Assembly: GCF_011057685.1 (NCBI RefSeq)
Contig: NZ_LNFY01000001.1
Coordinates: forward strand, 496,001-560,000
Direction: 5' to 3'
Length of the DNA stretch: 64,000 bases
DNA from: Thermotoga sp. Ku-13t
GTDB taxonomy: Bacteria; Thermotogota; Thermotogae; Thermotogales; DSM-5069
Part shown: positions 36,104 through 44,934 of the stretch, in pieces
How the letters are laid out: the number at the start of each line of letters is the position of its first letter
How positions within the stretch are numbered: the stretch's first letter is position 1
Notes under the pieces: generated by a model
Database searches by the model: none
The model's input: only the letters and a program-made list of their open reading frames with translations
Told to the model about the DNA's origin: nothing
Position numbers and translations under genes: made by a program

Positions 36104-37297
36104 ATGAAAGTTTTGGTCATTACCAATCTTGCACCAACCAAGGAAAATCCCATGTCTGGGATATTCGTGGTGAAAAGGCTTCAACAGTATGCAAAGTTTT
36201 GTGTTGATTATCTTGCAATCTCGCTGGGCTTTGAAGAACGCTGGGATGTAAGGCTTTTAAAAAAACTTCTGCGAAAGAGTTCGTATACACGTTTAGATCG
36301 ATTGCTAAATGTGAAGTTTGAACCTATTTTGATTCCATGGAACCTTGCAAAGCTGCTTTTGCACAGAACACATCTAATCGATAATGCAAAGCTAACACAA
36401 GAGTATGCGCACAGAATAGAGTTCAAGCTGAGTGACTTTCAATTTGATCTGATACACGCTCATGGTATGTATGAAATTCCTGCAGCAGAGATCGCGTATT
36501 TTTTGGCAAGAAAACATGATAAACCCTTTGTGGTAAGCCTACATGGGAGCGATGTGAACCTGCTCATGCCAAAGAGAAAACAAAGGTATATCGAAATCCT
36601 TGAGAGTGCTTCAAAGTGCATCTTTGTGAGCAATAAACTTCTTGAGACTGCGAAATCTTTTGGTTACTCTGGAAAGAACGCGGTTGTTATACCGAACGGA
36701 TACGATCCAGAAATATTCAAACCGATGGACAAAAACAAAGTGAGGAAAGAGCTGGGAATACACAAAGACAATTATAAATACGTAGGCTTTGTGGGAAATC
36801 TCATATCCATAAAGAGGGCAGATAAGTTAGAGAAGATCTTCAATCTTATTGCAAAAGAGATTCCAGAGACGTTCTTCATCGTGGTTGGAGACGGACCGTT
36901 GAGGGAAAAAATCAAAAAAGAAACAAAAGGCTTGAACATCATCTTCACAGGAAGACTTCCACAGAAAGATGTGGCAAAATATATGAATGCAATGGACGTG
37001 ATGGTACTACCAAGCAGAAATGAAGGCTTTGGTTGTGTTGTCCTTGAAGCCCAGGCTTGTGGAACGTGTGTGATAGGAAGCAGCAATGGAGGAATTCCAG
37101 AGGCGATAGGGTTTGAAGAATATGTGGTTGAGGAAGGGGACAATTTTGAAGAAAGATTTGCACAAAGGGTGGTAGAAGTTTTGAAAAAAGGTTACAATGC
37201 AGCCAAGCTTATAGCAAGAGCACAGGAATATACTTGGAGAAGAATCGTGGAAATGGAGATAGATGTTTATAGAGAAGTTTGGAGTAGGAAAATATAA
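36104..37297 (+). CDS. Glycosyltransferase family 4
   Basis: This 397-aa GT-B glycosyltransferase starts MKVLVITNLAPTKENPMSGIF, with VVKRL following as in many GT4 proteins, and has FDLIHAHGMYEIPAAEIA, VVSLHGSDVNLL, VIPNGYDPEIFKP, VGDGPLREKI and the C-terminal PSRNEGFGCVVLEAQACG with both signature Glu residues. The ATG at 36104 follows TGGAGGTAAAG; a longer upstream frame lacks a ribosome site. It looks intact, unlike the sequence just before it. Confidence 0.9.
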   Translation: MKVLVITNLAPTKENPMSGIFVVKRLQQYAKFCVDYLAISLGFEERWDVRLLKKLLRKSSYTRLDRLLNVKFEPILIPWNLAKLLLHRTHLIDNAKLTQEYAHRIEFKLSDFQFDLIHAHGMYEIPAAEIAYFLARKHDKPFVVSLHGSDVNLLMPKRKQRYIEILESASKCIFVSNKLLETAKSFGYSGKNAVVIPNGYDPEIFKPMDKNKVRKELGIHKDNYKYVGFVGNLISIKRADKLEKIFNLIAKEIPETFFIVVGDGPLREKIKKETKGLNIIFTGRLPQKDVAKYMNAMDVMVLPSRNEGFGCVVLEAQACGTCVIGSSNGGIPEAIGFEEYVVEEGDNFEERFAQRVVEVLKKGYNAAKLIARAQEYTWRRIVEMEIDVYREVWSRKI

Positions 37298-37422
37298 CGT
37301 AGGAATGTCATTTGGGGGAACTACTTAGCGACTTTTTCTTACAAAAGTTGTTTTGTTTAAAAACGTCCTCAGAGAAACTAACTGTAGGCATTCAACATTT
37401 AGAATCTAAGGAGGCAGAACAG

Positions 37423-39162
37423 ATGCCAGGATTTGTGTTAGAAATTGGAAGTGAACCACTTAAAAATTTTTCTGAAGAGAAGAGAAAGCATTTGTTAGTA
37501 GAATCGATTGAAGGTAAAAATTACTATGTTCAAAGAAGAACAATAAGGAAATTTTTGGGCGACAAACCGTTTGTTAAAACGGAAGATTTCGTAATTGTAA
37601 TCGATGGAGTGGTTCTGAACAAGAATGAGCTGCTCAGTAAATACGTGTCGGAAGATTTTGCACGCGTAATCATAGACATGTATAAGCAGAACGGCGAAAA
37701 CTTTTTCAAGGAGTTCAAGGGGAGTTTTTCTGGTGCTCTGTATGACATGAGGAATGACAAATGGATTATATGGACCAACCATTACGGAGATAAGCAAGTC
37801 TTCTATTACAAGAACAAGGGACGTTTGTTGGTAGCTTCCGAAATAAATTTCATTGTTGATTATTTAAGAAACAATAAGCTGAATTACTCGCTCAACAAGC
37901 TCGGTGCGTACTGTCTACTAACGTTTGGATACATGCTCGAAGACAATACGCTCTTCAACGAAATAAGAAAATTGAAAGCAGGCCATTACATGGTATACAA
38001 GGACGGGAATTTGGAAATCAAGCAGTATTACAAATTGGATAATACTCCAGACAAGTCACTTACAGAAGATGAAATAATAGATGGGATTGAAAAACTTTTC
38101 AGAAATGCCGTTAAGCTTGAGTACGAGAAAGACAGAGAGTATGGTTATAGGCACATCGCAAGCCTGAGTGGTGGACTAGACTCAAGAATGAGCCTTTATA
38201 TCGCGCATGAACTTGGATTCAAAGACATCCTAATATACTGCTTTTCACAATCAAACTACTTGGATGAGCAGATATCAAAGAGGATAGCTTCTGACTTGGG
38301 TTACGAATACATCTTCAAGGCTCTTGACAACGGGATTTACTTGAAAAACCTAGAAGAAGTTGTCGCAATCAATTTTGGGAATTGCATTTATTCTGGACAT
38401 TCCCATGTGAAAAATTTTGTTGACCTATTAAATTGGGATAGATTTGGCATTTTGCACACAGGACAATTGGGAGATGTTGTAGTAGGAACGTACCTCACAA
38501 AGAAAAAATCCGACCCCTTCTCAATAGCATACTCTAAAAAATTAATTGGTAAAGTAGAGAGCTTAGTCGTGGGGACGGTCAATGAGTATGAAAACGAGGA
38601 ACTGTTTAAGTTTTGTACGAGAGGATTTAATGGAATTTTACAGGGGAACCTACCAGCACAAGAATACACGGAAGTAGCGTCACCGTTTTTGGATCATGAG
38701 TTTTTGAGCTTTGCCATGAAAATACCCATAGAGTTAAGAAAAGATCACTACATCTACTTTAAATGGATACTTAAAAACCGTAGAGAAGCTGCAAAATATA
38801 AATGGGAAAAAATAAAAGCAAAGATAACTACCCCAAAGATAAAGCTCTTTGGAAGGATTGTTCCAGTTAATAGATTACCTAACTTGGTAATTAGGGTTTT
38901 ACTGAATAGAAGGCACTCGATGAAGACAAAATTTCACATGAACCCGCTTGACTACTGGTACGAAACAAGCCATGAGTTAAGAAATTTTTTAGATGAGCAT
39001 TTCAAGAGACTTATTAACTATTTTGAAGAAGACAAGGAGCTAAGGCAGGATTTAATCAATCTTTATACAAATGGTGATACAGTAGAAAAGACGCAAACAC
39101 TTACATTTTTAGAGGCATACAGAAGATATTTCTTAGGAATTGAGGATGGCGATGAATTATAA
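37423..39162 (+). CDS. Asparagine-synthetase-like protein without the glutaminase cysteine
   Basis: This 579-aa protein has an N-terminal Ntn-type glutaminase-like domain and a C-terminal asparagine synthase domain with the ATP-pyrophosphatase loop SLSGGLDSR (SGGLDS at 249-254). Active glutaminase domains need Cys2; here the chain starts MPGFVLEIG, so ammonia release from glutamine is unlikely. Such AsnB-like proteins occur in polysaccharide clusters and may amidate sugar acids, using free ammonia, but the substrate is not known. The ATG at 37423 follows AAGGAGGCAG. AT-rich like its neighbours. Confidence 0.82.
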   Translation: MPGFVLEIGSEPLKNFSEEKRKHLLVESIEGKNYYVQRRTIRKFLGDKPFVKTEDFVIVIDGVVLNKNELLSKYVSEDFARVIIDMYKQNGENFFKEFKGSFSGALYDMRNDKWIIWTNHYGDKQVFYYKNKGRLLVASEINFIVDYLRNNKLNYSLNKLGAYCLLTFGYMLEDNTLFNEIRKLKAGHYMVYKDGNLEIKQYYKLDNTPDKSLTEDEIIDGIEKLFRNAVKLEYEKDREYGYRHIASLSGGLDSRMSLYIAHELGFKDILIYCFSQSNYLDEQISKRIASDLGYEYIFKALDNGIYLKNLEEVVAINFGNCIYSGHSHVKNFVDLLNWDRFGILHTGQLGDVVVGTYLTKKKSDPFSIAYSKKLIGKVESLVVGTVNEYENEELFKFCTRGFNGILQGNLPAQEYTEVASPFLDHEFLSFAMKIPIELRKDHYIYFKWILKNRREAAKYKWEKIKAKITTPKIKLFGRIVPVNRLPNLVIRVLLNRRHSMKTKFHMNPLDYWYETSHELRNFLDEHFKRLINYFEEDKELRQDLINLYTNGDTVEKTQTLTFLEAYRRYFLGIEDGDEL

Positions 39163-39224
39163 TCAACAAGAGAGAGGTAGAGTTTCTACTAAAGAATGGC
39201 TTTTTCCACATTTTTTCTTCCCAA

Positions 39225-40418
39225 GTGATTAACAAAATAGCGCAATTTGCGCTTTCTGTCGTTGTTGTTAGGTTCCTTTCAAAATCTGACTATGGTGCTT
39301 GGGCTTATGCAAGTAACATTCTGAGTTTTTTCCTTCTCATGAGCGGTATAGGTGTAAATTCTGGTTTACTTCAATACGCAAGTAGCAGTAAAAATTTAGA
39401 TGAGAAACTGTCGTATTTTAAATACTCACTAAAAGTGGGGGGGGTTGTCAATTCGCTGATTGCCCTTGTTACATTTCTTGTAGCTCTTTTTGTTAAACTT
39501 CCGGTCGAAGGATCAAACGAGGTTTTAAGATATTTAGCACTCTTTCCAGTAACAAGCATTTTATTTGAGCTCATACAAATATTTCTTAGAGCTGATCTCA
39601 AGAACAAACAATTTTCCCTTCTTACGAATATAAATACTTCTGCGTATTTTCTGTTCACACTTATTCTGGGGTATTTCTTTTCATTAAACGGAATAGTTTT
39701 GTCAAGATACCTGTCTTATATAGTCTCTATAATATTTGGGCTATACTTTTCAAAGTATTGCTGGCAATCCTTTGGCAAAGTTCAGGAAATAAAAGCTCCT
39801 AAAAGAAAAGAATTTCTAACCTTCTCGTTTGTCAGTGCGCTCACAAATTCTATTTCGTCTATTTTGTACCTTATCGATACTTTAATTGTTGGTATGATTA
39901 TACGATCTAATGTTGCAGTTGCTGCTTACAAGACCGCAACTTTAGTACCTTTCTCCCTAAATTTCATACCACTTTCAGTAATGACTTTTGCGTATCCATA
40001 TTTTGCAATGTACAAGGAGGACAAAACGAAAATTCAGTTTTACTACAAGAAAATGATAAGGTCACTTTTTTTGATTAACCTTTTGATAAGCAGCACACTA
40101 TTCATCTTCGCTCCCCAGGTTATTAGACTCCTGTTCGGGCCTAATTACGGGGATGCTATTCTTCCGTTTAGAGTTTTGTCTATTGGTTATCTCGTAGCAG
40201 GGACATTTAGAATACCAAGTGGAAATGTTATAGCAAGCTTGGGTAAGGTTAAAGTCAACCTTTTTAATTCTATAGTTAGCGGAACGTCTAATGTAGTTTT
40301 GGATATCCTTCTTATAAAGCACTATGGTTCCGTAGGGGCAGCTGTGGCAACCGTTATTGTTTTCATAATTTCCAGCTTCATTTCGACATCGTATCTGCTG
40401 AAGTACTTAAATTCATAA
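39225..40418 (+). CDS. Polysaccharide flippase (Wzx-like) lacking a normal start codon
   Basis: This is a membrane protein of the MATE/MOP oligosaccharide flippase type; it has about 12 helices and FLSKSDYGAWAYASNI, the usual mark after the first helix. The same frame is open upstream to about 39171 and encodes FLLKNGFFHIFSSQ, the expected first residues, right after an AGAGAGGTAGAG ribosome-like site. But the codon at the expected start is TTT, and there is no ATG, GTG or TTG in that part. The first usable codon is GTG 39225, which would drop about 16 residues of helix 1 and has no ribosome site. The gene may be start-less or poorly translated. Confidence 0.8.
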   Translation: MINKIAQFALSVVVVRFLSKSDYGAWAYASNILSFFLLMSGIGVNSGLLQYASSSKNLDEKLSYFKYSLKVGGVVNSLIALVTFLVALFVKLPVEGSNEVLRYLALFPVTSILFELIQIFLRADLKNKQFSLLTNINTSAYFLFTLILGYFFSLNGIVLSRYLSYIVSIIFGLYFSKYCWQSFGKVQEIKAPKRKEFLTFSFVSALTNSISSILYLIDTLIVGMIIRSNVAVAAYKTATLVPFSLNFIPLSVMTFAYPYFAMYKEDKTKIQFYYKKMIRSLFLINLLISSTLFIFAPQVIRLLFGPNYGDAILPFRVLSIGYLVAGTFRIPSGNVIASLGKVKVNLFNSIVSGTSNVVLDILLIKHYGSVGAAVATVIVFIISSFISTSYLLKYLNS

Positions 40419-40491
40419 AAGAGTCCTGTTTAATATTTTAGAACCACATCACCGGATGAGGCTGTGGTTATTCGCCAAGCTCAGGGTAAAA

Positions 40492-40650
40492 AATTCATTC
40501 ACCTGTGCATCATCAGGTGATATGTAGTCAAATCTTAGTGGTGTGAATGGCGCATCTGTGATGTTTGAATGTTTTTAAGCCCGTCATGAGAATGTACCAA
40601 ACAGTCTGCTGAAGGTCTTGGGATAAGTAAAGGTCAGCTTTGTTGGTTCC
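40492..40650. repeat. 159-bp direct repeat, copy B
   Basis: Identical to 34214-34372 and in the same orientation, 6278 bp apart. Similarity continues with substitutions to about 40683. Between 40419 and 40872 no gene was supported apart from this repeat. The minus strand is open here (40528-40791) but the sequence outside the repeat does not resemble the corresponding region of copy A, so I do not call it a gene. Confidence 0.8.
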
Positions 40651-40872
40651 CAAAATACTTTGCACATCTTTCGACAGGATGTTGGTCAAGTTGACCTGTA
40701 AACTTGCAAAACATCTATACTGAAATCCTCGCAAAGAGCTCTGCCGCGAAACGAACCAGCACAGCAGTTCGAACCAATGTTTCGTCGCCAAGGGAGGATA
40801 TAATAAAACTGAGCTCGCTGGGCTCGAAAGCTATCATAATGTGTTTGATATTCATAAAAAGGGGGAATTTCT

Positions 40873-41613
40873 ATGAAGAAGAGTTTGCTGGTGGCACTGC
40901 TGCTTTTTGCGGTATGTGTCCTTGCATCGTTCGAGCAGGAGATGAACCAACAGTTCTACGAAGCAAGGAGAGATAGAGATGTGGCAAAGATCGAAGAGAT
41001 AATTAGAACGATCGAAGCCAGAAGCGATTTGAAGAGTAACTCACTTTTACTCACGATACTGGCAGACTGCTATTTAGAGTATGGGGACTGGGGTGTTCCA
41101 AAAGAACAGAAGGAAAAAACCCTTGAGCAGGCGAGAAAATACGCAGAAGAAGCTTTGAAACTGGATGCAAACAACGCCAGAGCGAGTTACATAGCCGGTG
41201 CGGCAATCGGAAGATTGGCTCAGTACAAAGGAATAATCCAGAGTCTTTTCATGCTCGGTGATTTCGACAAATACATAAACAAAGCGATCTCTCTTTTGAA
41301 CGAAAATGATGAGGAACAGAGACTGTACAAAACCTTTGCCCTGATCGCTTCAGGAATGAGATACAGAGACGTTCCTTGGCCATTGAACGATTACAAGAAA
41401 TCTGAAGAGTTGCTTCTATTGGCAGGACAACTTACACCGAACTATTCAAACATCTATCTGGAACTTGGGCTGCTCTATTTGAAGACAAACAGGAAAGATA
41501 AAGCAAAAGAGATGTTTCAGAAGGTTATAGACAGTGAACCCCACCCACTACTGATTGGAGCTCATCTGAATGCTGTCAAAACGGCTCAAGAAGAGCTGGA
41601 AAAATTGAAATAG
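40873..41613 (+). CDS. Secreted TPR-like helical repeat protein
   Basis: A signal peptide (KKSLLVALLLFAVCVLAS, possibly with a lipobox Cys in AVCVLA) precedes a 220-residue alpha-helical protein with at least two tetratricopeptide-like units: ARKYAEEALKLDANNARASYIAGAAIGRLAQ and SNIYLELGLLYLKTNRKDKAKEMFQKVIDSEPH (positions about 90-125 and 195-230). Its layout resembles TatT-like proteins linked to TRAP transport, but no TRAP genes adjoin it. AAGGGGGA stands before the ATG, and a perfect TATAAT (40799-40804) about 70 bases upstream may be its -10. It returns to GC-richer DNA after the AT-rich island. Confidence 0.75.
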   Translation: MKKSLLVALLLFAVCVLASFEQEMNQQFYEARRDRDVAKIEEIIRTIEARSDLKSNSLLLTILADCYLEYGDWGVPKEQKEKTLEQARKYAEEALKLDANNARASYIAGAAIGRLAQYKGIIQSLFMLGDFDKYINKAISLLNENDEEQRLYKTFALIASGMRYRDVPWPLNDYKKSEELLLLAGQLTPNYSNIYLELGLLYLKTNRKDKAKEMFQKVIDSEPHPLLIGAHLNAVKTAQEELEKLK

Positions 41614-41620
41614 CGAGTTT

Positions 41621-42730
41621 TTAAAGATTCATTCTTCTTTGAATGTATTTTTCGAACAGAGGGTCTGTTATCATATATTTTCCCCGGGCCATTTTTTCGA
41701 CGATACCGTACTCGCTGAGGACTTTAATCGTTTTGTTCACGATCGCGGGGTTCGGAATCTCGTACTTTCTCAAGACGTCCTGGCTGAATATGTCCTGACC
41801 TTCCATTGAAAGGAGCGCGAGCACGTTCTTCGCATAGCGATAGCCGAGTTGGTCGATGAGTGCATCGTAGTTGTAAGCTTCGCGGTCTAAGAGAGATTCG
41901 AAAGATTCACGAACAGTCTGGGTTGTTGCCGTGTTTTGGGTTCTGTTCCAGACCTCGAAGCACAAAAGCTGGAAAAAGTAAGGATGACCGCGGGTGAGTT
42001 CGAAGATGAGTTCGGCAGAATCATCGCTCAGGTTCTTCGAAGAGGTTTCAAACTTACTTTTTGCGTACTCAATGCATTCGTCTTTGGGAAGATAGGTCTC
42101 TATGTCCAGCCTGAGCGCGGAACGGAACAATGTGCCGGAGTTGTGGAAGAAGAGTTTTTCGAGCATGTGCCGTCTTGAGCCAGCGAATATGAAAGATACA
42201 TCGCTCTGGGACTGAAAGAAGCTTCGAAGGCTTTCTGGAAGGTTCGCGTGGATCCTCTCGTACTCCTGAAATTCGTCGATTATCACGATCACTCTTTTCT
42301 TCAACGTCGAAGCCAGGCTGGAAAGAAGATTGTAAGATTCGCTCAACAACGTCTCGTCGTCCACCTCGGGTGAGAGGCTGAAGGTGACGTTTTTGAGAAC
42401 GACTGTGAACGAGACGTACCTCGCGAGGTTTTTGAGGTATCTACCGACGAACGCCACGGGATCTTTTGCCTTCAAGATCTTGAAAGATCGATCTATTATC
42501 TGCATCGCAAAACCTTTGAGCGAGATCACTCCGAAAAGATCTACATACACGACGGTGTGGATCGTTTCTTCGGCGAACCTATGCAGGAGCCAGGTCTTTC
42601 CGAACCTTCTCGGAGCCAGAAGGACCAGATTGTTTCCACTCTCGCTCACCTGTTTCATGTACGCAAGCTCTTTCTCTCTGTCTATGAAATGTTCCCTGCT
42701 GTATTCTTTACCCACCTTGAAAGGGTTCAT
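41621..42730 (-). CDS. Archaeal-type AAA ATPase with C-terminal winged helix
   Basis: This belongs to the 'archaeal ATPase' group of STAND-like P-loop proteins that are frequent in thermophiles. Walker A is APRRFGKTWL (about residues 39-48), Walker B is VIVIIDEFQEY, and sensor-like FAGSRRHML follows. The C-terminal third (IFSQDVLRKYEIPNPAIVNKTIKVL, GIVEKMARGKYMITDPLFEKYI) looks like a winged-helix DNA-binding domain. The ATG at 42730 follows GGAGGG; a longer frame upstream has no ribosome site. About 369 aa. Role unknown; the palindrome upstream may be its own operator. Confidence 0.84.
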   Translation of the reverse strand: MNPFKVGKEYSREHFIDREKELAYMKQVSESGNNLVLLAPRRFGKTWLLHRFAEETIHTVVYVDLFGVISLKGFAMQIIDRSFKILKAKDPVAFVGRYLKNLARYVSFTVVLKNVTFSLSPEVDDETLLSESYNLLSSLASTLKKRVIVIIDEFQEYERIHANLPESLRSFFQSQSDVSFIFAGSRRHMLEKLFFHNSGTLFRSALRLDIETYLPKDECIEYAKSKFETSSKNLSDDSAELIFELTRGHPYFFQLLCFEVWNRTQNTATTQTVRESFESLLDREAYNYDALIDQLGYRYAKNVLALLSMEGQDIFSQDVLRKYEIPNPAIVNKTIKVLSEYGIVEKMARGKYMITDPLFEKYIQRRMNL

Positions 42731-42788
42731 ACCGTTCGTCCCTCCGTTCGAAGCTCTGTCACGCTGTGATTCTACCACGGACGGATTG

Positions 42789-42810
42789 TTTTAAACCATT
42801 TGGTTTAAAA
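42789..42810. promoter_or_regulatory. 22-bp palindromic operator upstream of the AAA ATPase gene
   Basis: TTTTAAACCA, TT, TGGTTTAAAA is a perfect palindrome. Leftward of it, TAGAAT at about 42770-42775 could be the -10 of the ATPase gene, placing the palindrome near the -35 box, where a repressor would block transcription. Confidence 0.62.
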
Positions 42811-42867
42811 GATTTTGTCCCTATCGGTTAGTAACCAGAGTGGCAAAATGTTCGGAACGGAAAATAA

Positions 42868-42889
42868 AAGGGCGGCTTTTGCCGCCCTT
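42868..42889 (-). terminator. Terminator of hcp
   Basis: Leftward: AAGGGCGGC, AAAA, GCCGCCCTT (9-bp perfect stem) and TTATTTTCC, 14 bases after the hcp stop codon. Confidence 0.85.
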
Positions 42890-42902
42890 CGAAAAATATT
42901 TT

Positions 42903-44198
42903 TCAGGATTTCAGGATCGCTTTGATGTCTTCCTCTGGATCACTGATCAATCTTAGATCGTAGTTGGTTTTCAGGATGTTCAGTATCTCATCGTTGACCC
43001 AGGCGGGTAGCACCGGACCTATGTATATGCCCTTGATACCCAGCGCGAGTAAAGTCCAGAGGATGGCCACCGCCTTCTGTTCCATCCAGGTGAGAACGAG
43101 CGTCAGCGGCAATTCATTGATGGGCTTGTTGAACAGGTTCGACAGAGCCTGGGCTATCTCGATGGCGACGATCGTGTCGTTGCATTGTCCAACGTCTATC
43201 AACCTTGGAACGCCTTCTATTTCACCGAAGTCGATATCGTTCAGCCTGTATTTTCCACACGCGAGAGTGATGATGACGGTATCCTTCGGCAGCTTCTGAG
43301 CAAACTCTCTGTAATAACTGCTTTTGCGCATGGGCGTATCGCAACCACCTATCACGAAGAAGTGCCTGATTTTTCCGGATTCGACCAGATGCTTTATCTT
43401 GTCCACTAAACCCAGCACCGATGTCACCGAGAAACCGGTTGTGAGTTTGTAACTGCCGGGTTTTTCTTCAAGCTCTGGCAGAGAGAGCGCCTTCTCTATG
43501 ACAGGAGAATAATCATAGCCATCGATGTGCCTCACGTTCGGAAGTCTGGCGATACTCGTCGTGAACATTCTGTCCCTGTACGCCTCGGTGGGTATGAGGA
43601 CACAGTTCGAAGTTCCCAGGATGGCCGCCGGAATCTTCGCGAACAGGGTTCTCTGGTCGTGCCATGCACCTCCGAGGTTTCCTGCAAGGTTCTTGAACTT
43701 TCTGAGTCCTGGATAGCCGTGGGCGGGCAACATTTCCGAATGGGTGTAGACATACACGTTGGTTCCTTCCACCTGCTTCAAAAGCTCCTCAAGAGCCTTC
43801 AAATTGTGACCGGTGACGATGATGGCATGACCTTTTTTCGTTCCGGTTTCCACTTGCGTTGGAGTTGGTTCACCGTAGGTTTCTATGTGTGCCTTCTTCA
43901 AAAGTTTCATTACCCTGTAGTTCATCATGCCAGCTTCGAGAGATAGCTGAACGTAGCTTTCGGCGTCGAAATTCACATTTGTGAGGGTTGAGTAGAGAGA
44001 TCTTGCATAGAACGCATCGATTTCTTCGTCTCTGTAACCGAGCTCTCTGGCGTGGTAGTAGTAGGCTGAAATACCATCCAGGATGTACACGAGATTGTCC
44101 TGAAGTCTCGTGACGGTCGGGCTCTTACCGCAGACACCAACCTTCGTGCATCCTTCGTTGTTCAGAGCCTGTGAGCACATGTAGCAGAACATGTCCAT
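42903..44198 (-). CDS. hcp: Hydroxylamine reductase / hybrid-cluster protein
   Basis: This iron-sulfur protein detoxifies nitric oxide or hydroxylamine in anaerobes. The N-terminal cluster motif is [15 protein letters not shown] with Cys at 5, 8 and 17 and another at 23 (VCGK). The hybrid-cluster ligands are visible in [15 protein letters not shown] and a distal Glu region. At 431 aa it is the short form typical of thermophiles, lacking much of the second helical domain of the 550-aa enzyme. AAGGGAGGTG precedes the ATG. It stands alone with its own promoter and terminator. Confidence 0.94.
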   Translation of the reverse strand: MDMFCYMCSQALNNEGCTKVGVCGKSPTVTRLQDNLVYILDGISAYYYHARELGYRDEEIDAFYARSLYSTLTNVNFDAESYVQLSLEAGMMNYRVMKLLKKAHIETYGEPTPTQVETGTKKGHAIIVTGHNLKALEELLKQVEGTNVYVYTHSEMLPAHGYPGLRKFKNLAGNLGGAWHDQRTLFAKIPAAILGTSNCVLIPTEAYRDRMFTTSIARLPNVRHIDGYDYSPVIEKALSLPELEEKPGSYKLTTGFSVTSVLGLVDKIKHLVESGKIRHFFVIGGCDTPMRKSSYYREFAQKLPKDTVIITLACGKYRLNDIDFGEIEGVPRLIDVGQCNDTIVAIEIAQALSNLFNKPINELPLTLVLTWMEQKAVAILWTLLALGIKGIYIGPVLPAWVNDEILNILKTNYDLRLISDPEEDIKAILKS

Positions 44199-44233
44199 CC
44201 GAAAGCACCTCCCTTGAGAATTTCTTCACAATT

Positions 44234-44262
44234 ATGATAGCACAAAATTTCGACCATTTCAA
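44234..44262 (-). promoter_or_regulatory. Promoter of hcp
   Basis: Leftward: TTGAAA (44257-44262), 17 bases, TATCAT (44234-44239), about 36 bases before the ATG. A further 270 bases upstream (44263-44535) hold no supported gene; a short frame there ends SDLSHAEYAMRNFMEQ and may be the tail of a lost gene. Confidence 0.6.
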
Positions 44263-44535
44263 TATGTATTTCTATGCTCAACAGCACCGTCTTTGCATCC
44301 TTACAGGGTTTTCAGAGCTCATAGATGACCATAACTGTGGTAGGATTCTTTGTCAGCCTGGCTAACAAGCTTGCCGTAGAGATTCAGCCTACCAGCTGAG
44401 CGATCTCTCGCACGCCGAGTACGCAATGAGAAACTTCATGGAACAATGAGTTGCTCACAGTTCACTTTTAGAAAACTGATCGGCATGGGACTGGACATTT
44501 TTGATCGAACCGCCGGTGGAAGAAGAATTCATAAA

Positions 44536-44561
44536 AGCAAAAGCCCCCTTGCGGGGGCTTT
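44536..44561 (-). terminator. Terminator of small-gene module 2
   Basis: Leftward: AAAGCCCCC, GCAA loop, GGGGGCTTT, then TGCTTTTAT. 9-bp perfect stem, very like the terminator of module 1. Confidence 0.83.
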
Positions 44562-44580
44562 CTTGCGTTCGAACCGTCTT

Positions 44581-44934
44581 TCAACAGTGAAGGATCGAGC
44601 TGTCGTAGAGGTCCAGAGTCTCGTCTTCCATGAGATAGACCGTCGCCTGTTTTCTTTCCTTCGCGCAGGTGAACGGATGGTTGTTGTGATTCGGAGCGTA
44701 TTCGCCGTTGAAGAGCATGGCCTTCAGTTTGAGAGTGACGTAGTGATAGATGTATTTGTCTTTGTCTATCCTTCCTTCTCGGTAGGTTCTCAGCGCCATG
44801 AGCAAAAGATAGTGGCACGTCTGGAGCAGATCTTCGTAGGAGATTATGAAATAATGGTACTTTTTCCAAAAGTGGTTGCAGACCATCCTGACCGTCCCCT
44901 CATATTCTTGCCAGTTATCGTAGCGTTCGTCCAT
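44581..44934 (-). CDS. Small sigma-70 region-2-like protein, module 2
   Basis: 117 aa. The ATG at 44934 overlaps the stop of the upstream gene (TGATG) and follows AAGGAGA. The helical pattern WQEYEGTVRMVCNHFWKKYHYF, SYEDLLQTCHYLLLMALRTY, YIYHYVTLKLKAML mirrors that of the module 1 protein, and both share NGEYAP...N.PFT..K.RK near the end. It lacks the clear 'PEKG' of module 1 and is the more diverged of the two as a sigma region 2. No region 4 is present, so a partner would be needed for -35 recognition. Confidence 0.68.
   Translation of the reverse strand: MDERYDNWQEYEGTVRMVCNHFWKKYHYFIISYEDLLQTCHYLLLMALRTYREGRIDKDKYIYHYVTLKLKAMLFNGEYAPNHNNHPFTCAKERKQATVYLMEDETLDLYDSSILHC

Noticed and set aside
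44355-44400. tRNA-like D-arm sequence (GCTCAGCTGGTAGGC on the minus strand)
   Set aside because: No matching D-stem, no T-arm with GGTTC and no acceptor stem could be formed.
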